This document shows, piece after piece, positions 5,800 to 12,203 of a DNA stretch of 15,650 nucleotides. Under the pieces are notes generated by a model that was not told where the DNA came from, made no database searches, and saw only the letters and a list, made by a program, of their open reading frames with translations. A program made the position numbers and the translations under genes. Each line of letters starts with the position of its first letter. The stretch's first letter is position 1. This stretch comes from CAZUNB01 sp964622235 (GTDB lineage Bacteria; Patescibacteriota; Saccharimonadia; Saccharimonadales; JAGPDM01), in NCBI GenBank assembly GCA_964622235.1, contig CAZUNB010000026.1:1-15650 (forward strand), in the 5' to 3' direction.

Positions 5800-6870
5800 C
5801 TACACGTTGAAGCGGAACTCAACGACGTCATCTGGTTGCATGGTGTAGGTTTTGCCTTCGGTACGGACTTTGCCAGTCTTCTTGGCGGCTGGACGACTGC
5901 CAGCCTCAAGTAAATCAGAAAAGTTTATTACTTCGGCGGCGATAAAGCCTCGTTCAAAATCGGCATGAATAACTCCTGCGGCTTGCGGAGCGGTGCTGTC
6001 TGCTTTAATTGTCCAAGCCTTAACTTCCTTTTCACCCGCAGTTAGATAAGTTTGTAATCCTAGGATAGAGAAGCTAACTTGGCTCAAGCGAACTAAGCCT
6101 GACTCTTTTAGACCAAATTCTTCCATAAACATCTCAGCATCTTCGCCATCAAGCTGGGCGATTTCGGCTTCAATTTTTGCACTGACAAAGACCACGTTTT
6201 TAGTCGGTGCAAGAGCTTCGAGCTCTGCCTTTTTTGCGTCATCATTTAGCGTATTCTCATCAACATTAAAAACATATATAAATGGTTTAGCAGTTAACAG
6301 ATTGAGATACTCTAGTTCTTCCAACTCAACACCACTGTTGATTGCTAAGATTCCTTCGTCTAGCTTTGATTCCAGTTGTTCAAGTAGAGCCATCCTAGCT
6401 CTAGCTTCTTTGTCTGATTTAGCCTGTTTGTTTAGTTTTGGCATATGATTTTCAATTGTCTGCAGGTCAGCGAGGATTAGTTCAGTGTTGATTGTTTCAA
6501 TATCTTTTTTGGGATCGAGGTGATTATCAACATGTTGGATGTCACCGTCTTCGAAAGCCCGTACAACCTGGACGATGGCTGCCGTTTCACGGATGTGGCT
6601 CAAGAAAGCGTTTCCCATGCCTTCGCCCTTATGTGCACCAGCAACAATACCAGCAATATCAAGGAACTTAACGGTAGCTGGCACGATTGGGGCGCCATCG
6701 TACAAATCACTTAATTTTTGCAATCGTTCGTCCGGGACAGCAACAATACCTTCGTTTGGTTCGATGGTCGCAAATGGATAGTTGGCCGCCAAAACATTAT
6801 TTTTGGTCAGCGCATTAAACAGCGTGCTTTTCCCGACATTGGGCAGTCCGACGATTCCGATTGATAGCAC
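5800..6870 (-). CDS. ychF: YchF/Obg-family GTPase (ATPase)
   Basis: 356 aa, close to the roughly 363 aa of E. coli YchF. The P-loop GLPNVGKST (8-16), switch II DIAGIVAGAHKGEGMGN (71-87), and NVDE (202-205) in place of the canonical NKxD are typical; this change is why YchF prefers ATP. A coiled-coil stretch lies around 125-185, and a TGS domain closes the protein (about 270-356, ending QPDDVVEFRFNV). YchF binds ribosomes and modulates stress responses. The start is GTG, with an in-frame stop three codons upstream and no earlier ATG. The Shine-Dalgarno-like AAAGGTAGG just before it lies in the recombinase reading frame, so the integrated element seems to supply it. The usual N terminus (MSLSIGIVG in relatives, from memory) is here shortened to fMet-LSIGIVG. 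Confidence 0.96.
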   Translation of the reverse strand: MLSIGIVGLPNVGKSTLFNALTKNNVLAANYPFATIEPNEGIVAVPDERLQKLSDLYDGAPIVPATVKFLDIAGIVAGAHKGEGMGNAFLSHIRETAAIVQVVRAFEDGDIQHVDNHLDPKKDIETINTELILADLQTIENHMPKLNKQAKSDKEARARMALLEQLESKLDEGILAINSGVELEELEYLNLLTAKPFIYVFNVDENTLNDDAKKAELEALAPTKNVVFVSAKIEAEIAQLDGEDAEMFMEEFGLKESGLVRLSQVSFSILGLQTYLTAGEKEVKAWTIKADSTAPQAAGVIHADFERGFIAAEVINFSDLLEAGSRPAAKKTGKVRTEGKTYTMQPDDVVEFRFNV

Positions 6871-8515
6871 GCAATCCTACCTTTCCACCTTCATTAGGTA
6901 TGTTAGAGTTCCAATAATCGCTATCTTCAGCACGAAATCTTTCCTTTCCCGAAGCAATACTTTCCATAGTGGGTATAAAGCCCGATATGGTAACTTCTTC
7001 TTTTGTTGCTATTACTTTATCAACTATCTTACGAACAGTAAAAAGCTTACCCTCAAAGGGAAGTTTAGTCATAAACTCATTGAAGCCTTTTGCTAAGTGA
7101 TCTAGGTCCATATTCTGGAATTGGCTTAATTTATCCTCGACAGGCTCTGATTGCAGCTTTAACAGCTCCTCACGACGCTTACGGACACTTTTTATCTGTT
7201 CTTGATAAACCTCCTCGCTCATTAGCGTTTGTCCGTACATTTTTGCATATCGGCGTTCTTCCTCTTCTAGCATTTTGAGATTTTGCTTAACGTCGTTACT
7301 GCTGGTATTATCCTGAGCCTTATCAATTTTCTTGTCAGCATAACGCTGCACTTGCTGCTTAATAAGATCAGGGTTCGTTAATAGATCACAAATTTTCTCC
7401 CAACCTGCGGCATCAAGTACAGTTACATTAACACCAGCCTCTTTGCAAACAGTAGGCAAGGGGAAGTTGTGAAGTCTGTCAGTGCAGCGATAGTACTTTT
7501 TGCCATCAGGACCATCGCCAACACGCTTAGCACCACAGGGACACCATACAAGCCCGCCAAAGAGGTATTTGTGTCGCTTGTTGCGTTGAGCAAATTTTGC
7601 GTTCAACTTAATTTGTTTTTGGACTTTATCAAATAATGCCTCATCGACTATTACAGGTACTTTTACCATAAGCCACTCTTCTTTATCTCTAACTTTACGA
7701 CTGGTTTTGTTTGTGTGTCGGTGCTTATATTTCTGGGTCGATTTTGCTTGGGGGTTTTGCGGAAGCACAGCTTCTAATTTGTAGTAATAATGTCGACCAA
7801 CATAAGTTTCATTTGTTAGCAGTCTGCTCACCGGTCCTTTGGTCCAAGATGCTCGTTTACCTTTCTTTGGTGGAATTTCTAACTCATATAAGCGTCGTAT
7901 AACCTCACGGAGCGATATGCCCTCTATGCCAACCCACTCAAACATCATTCGAACTACTTTTGCTTCTTGTTCGTTAATCTCAAAATAGCCGTTTTGTTTG
8001 TTTACGCCCTTACCTTTAACAGGGATGTAGTTGTAGCCGTAAGGCGGATTGTAGCCAAGAAGGTTTCCGCCACGTACCTTATTCAACTTACCAAGTCGAA
8101 ATCGTTCAGCAATTTTAACTCTCTCATACTCGTGGAAGACTCCCATAACACTACCCATAAGCTGCTCTTCAGGAGTCGTTCCATTTACATCGTGGAGGCT
8201 TTTGAACTCAACTCCTGAGTGCCCTAGCTCCTCTATGACAATTTCTTGATATACAAACTTCCTGGAAAGTCGACCGCGGTCAAAAACGTAAACAATATCA
8301 AACTTATTTAGCTTGGCATCTTGTCGTAGTTGATCTAGGGCAGGGCGTTCAAGAAATGCACCGGACCAACCCTCGTCTTTATAAACACAATCCTCAATAA
8401 GCACGCAGCCGTCTGCTTTGATAGCCTCACGGATTTCGTGAAGTTGGGTTTCAATCGTTTGTTCGTCCTTTTGGTTATCTGTGCTAACCCTGGCGTAAAG
8501 TGCAGCTCGTTTCAT
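6815..8515 (-). CDS. Large serine recombinase (site-specific integrase)
   Basis: 566 aa. The N-terminal resolvase domain (1-145) shows YARVSTDNQ with catalytic Ser11, then DEGWSGAFLERPAL and FDRGRLSR (78-85). A recombinase domain (about 150-260) contains LLGYNPPYGYNYIP and SRLLTNETYVG. A zinc ribbon follows, with C325, C327, C344 and C357 (WCPCG, YYRC), and then a coiled-coil stretch (about 405-460) used in this family for synapsis control. The enzyme cuts and joins attP and attB and needs no host factor. Its start overlaps nothing but follows the xis-like stop codon directly (TAA then ATG). The last 18 residues (549-566) are encoded by the start of ychF in another frame, so the C terminus depends on the integration state. 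The call is firm; the target-site reading is inference. Confidence 0.95.
   Translation of the reverse strand: MKRAALYARVSTDNQKDEQTIETQLHEIREAIKADGCVLIEDCVYKDEGWSGAFLERPALDQLRQDAKLNKFDIVYVFDRGRLSRKFVYQEIVIEELGHSGVEFKSLHDVNGTTPEEQLMGSVMGVFHEYERVKIAERFRLGKLNKVRGGNLLGYNPPYGYNYIPVKGKGVNKQNGYFEINEQEAKVVRMMFEWVGIEGISLREVIRRLYELEIPPKKGKRASWTKGPVSRLLTNETYVGRHYYYKLEAVLPQNPQAKSTQKYKHRHTNKTSRKVRDKEEWLMVKVPVIVDEALFDKVQKQIKLNAKFAQRNKRHKYLFGGLVWCPCGAKRVGDGPDGKKYYRCTDRLHNFPLPTVCKEAGVNVTVLDAAGWEKICDLLTNPDLIKQQVQRYADKKIDKAQDNTSSNDVKQNLKMLEEEERRYAKMYGQTLMSEEVYQEQIKSVRKRREELLKLQSEPVEDKLSQFQNMDLDHLAKGFNEFMTKLPFEGKLFTVRKIVDKVIATKEEVTISGFIPTMESIASGKERFRAEDSDYWNSNIPNEGGKVGLRAINRNRRTAQCREKHAV
6838..6890. other. Probable recombinase attachment junction at the ychF start
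   Basis: Large serine recombinases usually sit beside their own attachment site. Here the recombinase frame crosses directly into ychF, so the element-host junction must lie near the ychF GTG (6868-6870). The exact core cannot be set, because no second copy of this sequence is recognised elsewhere in the window. Confidence 0.4.
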
Positions 8516-8695
8516 TTAATCTTTCCTTTTTGTTGTGCGTTTTTTAATGAACTCCTCAATAGCTTGCTCGCTTATTCGATATCCGCGACCAAGTTTTACT
8601 GCCTCTAATTCGCCATTTTTTATATAGGTAAGAACGCTTTGCCAATGAACCTGTAAACGCTCAGCGACCTCTGTAACTGTTAGATACTTTTCCAT
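8516..8695 (-). CDS. Excisionase-like MerR-type HTH protein
   Basis: 59 aa. It begins MEKYLTVTEVAERLQVHWQS and continues with VLTYIKNGELEAVKLGRGYRI, the pattern of the helix_turn_helix_17/excisionase family: an HTH, a wing with K-GRGYRI, then a short helix (SEQAIEEFIKKR). Such proteins serve as recombination directionality factors or regulators of integrase expression. An AAAGGA ribosome-binding site lies upstream. The TAA is immediately followed by the recombinase ATG, so the two are co-translated. Three 10-bp repeats just upstream (8710-8739) are plausible binding sites. A regulator with no excision role is the alternative. Confidence 0.85.
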   Translation of the reverse strand: MEKYLTVTEVAERLQVHWQSVLTYIKNGELEAVKLGRGYRISEQAIEEFIKKRTTKRKD

Positions 8696-8709
8696 AGTTG
8701 ATCCTTTCG

Positions 8710-8739
8710 TTACTATAAATAACTATAAACCATTATAAA
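8710..8739 (-). repeat. Three tandem 10-bp repeats in front of the excisionase-like gene
   Basis: On the plus strand the units are TTACTATAAA, TAACTATAAA and CCATTATAAA, with no gaps and a further partial unit (TAATAATACT) after them. The 10-bp period places each unit on the same face of the helix, as expected for cooperative binding of a small HTH protein. On the minus strand the third unit contains TATAAT (8737-8732), a possible -10 box for the xis-int pair. Confidence 0.6.
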
Positions 8740-8753
8740 TAATAATACTACGG

Positions 8754-8873
8754 TTATGTTTGTTGCGCAAAGAACATATCAAGCAAGTAATCAAATACCT
8801 CATCAACTGCATCCGCAGGGGCGTCTGGACTAAGCTGGTACTTGACCACTGGTTTAACAACTTTGCGCGGCAT
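8754..8873 (-). CDS. Small 39-aa protein of the element operon
   Basis: An ATG at 8873 opens a 39-codon frame beginning MPRKVVKPVVKYQLSPDAP. It continues with an acidic, hydrophobic helix (DAVDEVFDYLLDMFFAQQT). The gene starts 3 bp after the stop of the zinc-ribbon gene, and the upstream CCGTAGG offers a partial ribosome-binding site. The composition (basic head, amphipathic tail) looks like a real small protein and not read-through noise. I do not recognise a family. The tight spacing within the operon is the main support. Confidence 0.6.
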   Translation of the reverse strand: MPRKVVKPVVKYQLSPDAPADAVDEVFDYLLDMFFAQQT

Positions 8874-8876
8874 AAC

Positions 8877-9212
8877 CTACGGCTGCTCCTTCTTAAAAAT
8901 TTGTTCTTCGACCATACCCTTATAGCGGCTGGATCGATACTTGAGACCGTGACAGTGTCTACAGGCTATTAGTGACACCTGTACATACAGTTTTGCAACG
9001 CGGGTCTTACAGACTGGACAAATAAACCAGTACCGTTGTCCGCCGTGTCCAGTAGAAGTTGTTACTAAGTTAACTTGCATATCACCGACGTAAACCGGCT
9101 CCTGGATAAGACTTTCTTCAAACCGTGCGCGGAGTGACTTTACGACCTCATCAACGCTAATTGAGTTGACGGTGTCACTTACTGGAGAGTTTCCGTAATC
9201 ATTGCCCGACAT
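8877..9212 (-). CDS. Zinc-ribbon protein of phage/integrative-element type
   Basis: 111 aa from the ATG at 9212, which has GAGGGA 7 bp upstream. A longer frame from 9278 would overlap the upstream gene by 80 bp and lacks such a site. The C-terminal half has a treble pattern RYWFICPVCKTRVAKLYV, then IACRHCHGLKYRSSR, giving CPVC...CRHC as a four-cysteine zinc site. Similar proteins of unknown function are common in phages and integrated elements. It overlaps the upstream gene by 14 bp. A DNA- or RNA-binding role is likely from the zinc ribbon but is not shown. Confidence 0.8.
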   Translation of the reverse strand: MSGNDYGNSPVSDTVNSISVDEVVKSLRARFEESLIQEPVYVGDMQVNLVTTSTGHGGQRYWFICPVCKTRVAKLYVQVSLIACRHCHGLKYRSSRYKGMVEEQIFKKEQP

Positions 9213-9846
9213 TGTTTTGTCCCTCGGACTTATCTTTAGTCTTTGAGTTGATTTGCTGGTTCTGGGCAACGAAGGCATTGTTAGCTTTAAAAGACACCTT
9301 TAATGCTGGCTGCTTAAAGTGTTTAAGGGTATTGATAGCCGATAGGTACTGTCTGGCGCATCTATCCACTTCCTTGCTCAGCACAGAGTAGTAACCATTC
9401 TTCTCGCTACTTAAAAAGTCTATTCTGGTAATCGAATTGAGCTTGTAACCATACTCGATCATCCGGCAATACGCCCAACCGGCTGTTTGTGCCAACATCT
9501 TCTCTGAAGTGGTCTTACATTCATATTCTGCTATGAGCTGATCAGTAACTTCGATTAAGAAGGTTCTGTACTTTTTGGTATCGAGTGTCTCGGCTAAAAG
9601 GTAGTGGTTTTCCAGTGCAACTATAGCTGAAGCTTGCTCTAGCTTCTTGTTAAGATCGTCAACCAATGTCTTTTTCTTAGCTGGACTACTTGCTTCGTAC
9701 TCATTCCACATATCAGCTGATTTTTTCAGTAGGGCAGCGGGGTCAATCTCAATTTCAACATTTTTGAGCATCCGCTTAACTTCATCAGGAGTGAACTCTT
9801 TGGCTAATTTCTTGCCGTTCTTTTTACTCGGTTTGTTATTGCTCAT
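9199..9846 (-). CDS. Unrecognised 215-aa element protein
   Basis: 215 aa with a lysine-rich head (MSNNKPSKKNGKKLAKEFTP), a helical middle rich in Glu/Lys (DLNKKLEQASAIVALENHYL) and a tail rich in Asn/Gln (NNAFVAQNQQIN). No signal peptide or membrane helix is seen. The segment around 150-185 (KEVDRCARQYLSAINTLKHF) recalls small phage-associated proteins found near packaging or replication genes, but I cannot name a family. It overlaps the upstream gene by 11 bp and the downstream gene by 14 bp, so it is firmly part of the operon. It ends in TGA. Confidence 0.75.
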   Translation of the reverse strand: MSNNKPSKKNGKKLAKEFTPDEVKRMLKNVEIEIDPAALLKKSADMWNEYEASSPAKKKTLVDDLNKKLEQASAIVALENHYLLAETLDTKKYRTFLIEVTDQLIAEYECKTTSEKMLAQTAGWAYCRMIEYGYKLNSITRIDFLSSEKNGYYSVLSKEVDRCARQYLSAINTLKHFKQPALKVSFKANNAFVAQNQQINSKTKDKSEGQNNVGQ

Positions 9847-10210
9847 ATTTCACCTCAATCCCGTAGTCATCATTCAGGTCAACACCACTTAATGATCGCG
9901 GTCCAATGCGAAGCGTGATATGCACAAGTTTTCTATCCCTTAGCATCTGTAGTAGATCTGGCGTAACCATATGACGTGCATAGTCTAAGAACTGTTGCTG
10001 CATCTCCTCGGCATCACCGTACATAATGCAGCTTGAAGTATCCGTACAGCAGCTAGGGGCTTCTACATCTATATGAACCCAAGAGAAGTGTTGTGGCTGA
10101 TCCTTCTCGTCGTCATAGTGTTTCCCGCGCCGCTGACCTTGGTTTTTATCTGAAGCTTCGCTGTTCTTTTCTAAGATATCTATAGCCTGATCTATTGCGT
10201 CGTGGCTCAT
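9836..10210 (-). CDS. Unrecognised 124-aa element protein
   Basis: 124 aa. The acidic N-terminal third (AIDQAIDILEKNSEASDKN) is followed by a low-complexity charged segment. A compact domain then starts at FSWVHIDVEAPSCCTDTSSC and ends with beta strands (LVHITLRIGPRSLSGVDLND). A cluster of three Cys (CC....C at about 54-61) could bind metal. A strong GGAGG ribosome-binding site lies 8 bp before the ATG. It sits 3 bp after the Cys-rich gene and overlaps the next gene by 11 bp. No function is assigned. Confidence 0.72.
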   Translation of the reverse strand: MSHDAIDQAIDILEKNSEASDKNQGQRRGKHYDDEKDQPQHFSWVHIDVEAPSCCTDTSSCIMYGDAEEMQQQFLDYARHMVTPDLLQMLRDRKLVHITLRIGPRSLSGVDLNDDYGIEVKYEQ

Positions 10211-10213
10211 AGC

Positions 10214-10423
10214 TTAACTCCTCCGAATTTTGACGCGAACGGCAACTTCGTCGTAGACAGGCTTTTTATTCGGACAGCTGTCATAGCACGTTTTACAGAC
10301 AGTTTTCTTGCTATAACGTTTCTTTGGGCAGAATACGCATTTGTCACCGAAAACTGCTATATGTAGTGCTTCACAAAAATCACCGTAAGTATCTATTCTT
10401 TTACATTTAGTATCCATAATCAT
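10214..10423 (-). CDS. Small cysteine-rich, probably zinc-binding protein
   Basis: 69 aa (67 if the second ATG, at 10417, is used; AGGAAA precedes both). Six cysteines in pairs follow from residue 29: CVFC, then CKTC and CPNKK, after a CEALHIAVFG stretch. The spacing suggests one or two zinc sites of the zinc-ribbon or HNH-like kind, but no His-Asn-His catalytic set is present. It lies between the ATPase gene (43-bp gap) and the 124-aa gene (3-bp gap). A nucleic-acid-binding accessory role is a guess from the cysteines. Confidence 0.65.
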   Translation of the reverse strand: MIMDTKCKRIDTYGDFCEALHIAVFGDKCVFCPKKRYSKKTVCKTCYDSCPNKKPVYDEVAVRVKIRRS

Positions 10424-10466
10424 TTTTCCTCATTTAATCTATGTAGCTTGTTTAGGATTTGGCTTA

Positions 10467-11843
10467 TCAGGTCATAGCTTCCTCCTTCCACAGTGTCAGA
10501 TTTTCTTTATTGGTTGCTGGAGCATCAGAGTTGCGGATTGCCTTACATTCGTCACTCAGAAACCAATCAAAGCTACTGTCCAATTTCATAATCTTTTCAG
10601 GTTCGCCAACTCGTCCTCGGCTCTCTTGGCTGATAGTGCAAAGACCAAGTATTTTGAGTGACTCCATTTCTTTTAATGCAGTCGGCTTTGAGCAGTTAAG
10701 GACCGCCTCAACTTCCGTGGTGCAGATTTCACCATCTAGTTCGAGTAATGCCCGGAAAAGGCGAGTTCTGACCGTAGGAGCGCTATCTATGGCTAGTTCA
10801 ATTGCTAGGCGCACATCATCCTTTGTCAGTTGCGTTCTTCCGTTAATTAAAGCGTGTCCTCGGCATAGGTTGTAAAAAAGTTGGTTAATACGGTCTGGCT
10901 TTTCAATAGTCGGCGTAGTATAGCTGTACTCTGTGCCGTCCTCGCCCCGATCTTTCCAAAGGTTAATTACACCCCGTAGACAAGCTAAGAGACGAGCGCA
11001 GCGTGCAATAATAAGCTTCAGCTCACGCTCATCTTGGGTGTTATCCCAATCAAGCCCCTCAGGGTATTTAGACCAGAGCGTTTCAAGTAGTTGCTTAGTT
11101 ACGGTTTTACAGGCTTTTTCTTTGGTCTTATAGGCTGTAGAGCCAAGCTGTTCGGCAAGTTCGTCCTCAGACTTGTCTTTGGAGTTCATATTAAGGAAGA
11201 ACAGCCGTGACCCAAGGTTGCCCATCATTTTCCATACCCTAGGTGGAATGGGCGTAGAAGCTGCCAGAACCATAAAAAGATACTCGCCAACATATTGACG
11301 CTGTCCGTGAATGCCGCTATCGGTGTTGAAGCCTTCACCGTCAAGCACGCGAGTTAAAATTCCTAGACACTCGTTTAGGTCGTCATCACGCTTTGAAAAT
11401 AGTGTCGCCAAGTCTCTGATAAGGAACAGCTTGTATTGTAGTCGTGGCAGTAAATCGACTTCTCTGAGCTTTTCTTTTTTGACATTGGCAGCATTTGAAA
11501 CAAACGAAGCTGGCGTAAACTTATCTGTTGCGTAGGTAAGCCCCTCGATCTCAGAGAAAAAGTTGATAGTGATGGTTTTACCTGCTGAAGGGACATCAAC
11601 TAACACCAGAGCAAAGGGATTTGTAACATCTTTGATGAGGATTTGTGCAATAATCGACAAGCCAATTTCAGCAGCAAACAGTAGGTCGGGGAAGTTGTCA
11701 TTTATAACGTCTCGCCACTCACTGAATGAGATAGTTTCATCTGGTGTTGGGACCGCTAAAATACGGGGTGCGCTATCAAGGCTAACTGTTTCTACAGTAT
11801 TTTGTTGTTCTTCATTTTCATTATCATTTTGCTTCATTGTCAT
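10467..11843 (-). CDS. AAA+-like P-loop ATPase with C-terminal winged helix, possible replication protein
   Basis: 458 aa. A Walker A variant, VDVPSAGKTITIN (82-94), has the lysine K89. A Walker B-like strand YKLFLIRDLATLF (137-149) carries D144 but lacks the usual following glutamate. FMVLAASTPIP (190-200) looks like sensor 1, and R213 in LGSRLFFL is a possible arginine finger. Residues 357-430 resemble a winged helix (ALLELDGEICTTEVEAVLNC, then KPTALKEMESLKILGL). The arrangement is like MCM- or primase-helicase-type replication ATPases of plasmids and phages. The motor domain is clear, but the replication role is inferred from architecture and from being the largest cargo gene. It starts 5 bp after the DUF5659-like gene. 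MTMK versus the internal M3 start is undecided. Confidence 0.8.
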   Translation of the reverse strand: MTMKQNDNENEEQQNTVETVSLDSAPRILAVPTPDETISFSEWRDVINDNFPDLLFAAEIGLSIIAQILIKDVTNPFALVLVDVPSAGKTITINFFSEIEGLTYATDKFTPASFVSNAANVKKEKLREVDLLPRLQYKLFLIRDLATLFSKRDDDLNECLGILTRVLDGEGFNTDSGIHGQRQYVGEYLFMVLAASTPIPPRVWKMMGNLGSRLFFLNMNSKDKSEDELAEQLGSTAYKTKEKACKTVTKQLLETLWSKYPEGLDWDNTQDERELKLIIARCARLLACLRGVINLWKDRGEDGTEYSYTTPTIEKPDRINQLFYNLCRGHALINGRTQLTKDDVRLAIELAIDSAPTVRTRLFRALLELDGEICTTEVEAVLNCSKPTALKEMESLKILGLCTISQESRGRVGEPEKIMKLDSSFDWFLSDECKAIRNSDAPATNKENLTLWKEEAMT

Positions 11844-11848
11844 AGTCG

Positions 11849-12091
11849 TTACCTTGAATAAATCCTGTTCTTCATTAACTTGATGTTGTTAAAGTAGCTG
11901 AGTGGCTCAACGGATAATTCCTTCTGCCAGTAAGCTCGTACGGTATCCTCTAACTTGTCTTCTCTGCGAAAGACAAACTTCACCCTGCTTGGGTTACTTC
12001 TGTCTAGCGAGTGAAGGCGAAAACCGAGTGTTACAATGGTGGTACTCAGCCCAAGGTCCGTTGTCTCAAAGTATTGATCGTCATCGTTCAT
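11849..12091 (-). CDS. DUF5659-like small protein
   Basis: 80 aa. The sequence YFETTDLGLSTTIVTLGFRL, then DRSNPSRVKFVFR and a tail with YWQKELSVEPLSYFNNIKLM, matches the pattern I know for DUF5659 (STxDLGLATxLxxLGF..DRxNPxxVxFxF). Proteins of this group are widespread in Patescibacteria and mobile elements and have no known function. The second half may be a nucleic-acid-binding helix pair. GGAG lies 7 bp before the ATG. It is the first gene of the minus-strand operon, beginning about 60 bp after the terminator of the upstream unit. Confidence 0.75.
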   Translation of the reverse strand: MNDDDQYFETTDLGLSTTIVTLGFRLHSLDRSNPSRVKFVFRREDKLEDTVRAYWQKELSVEPLSYFNNIKLMKNRIYSR

Positions 12092-12154
12092 TTAATTTCT
12101 CCAATATTTTTGTCCTCGCTCTTAATAAGGCAAAAAAGACCCTAACATTGGAAA

Positions 12155-12184
12155 TAAAAAAAGCCCGATCATATGAATCGGGCT
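12155..12184 (-). terminator. Intrinsic terminator of the 492-aa gene
   Basis: On the minus strand AGCCCGAT (12184-12177) pairs with ATCGGGCT (12169-12162) around a 7-nt loop, followed by a run of seven Ts (12162-12156). It lies 20 bp past the stop of the 492-aa gene and separates that unit from the operon starting at 12091. Confidence 0.85.
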
Positions 12185-12203
12185 AATTATCTTTTGTGGC
12201 TAA

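Noticed and set aside
6782..7278. Plus-strand frames across the ychF/recombinase region.
   Set aside because: They are antisense shadows of two clear protein families and have no ribosome-binding sites.
8696..8760. CRISPR-like repeat.
   Set aside because: The 10-bp units are contiguous with no spacers, so they are tandem binding sites and not a CRISPR array.
9213..9278. N-terminal extension of the zinc-ribbon protein to the ATG at 9278.
   Set aside because: It would overlap the upstream gene by 80 bp. The ATG at 9212 has a GAGGGA site and the short overlap typical of this operon.
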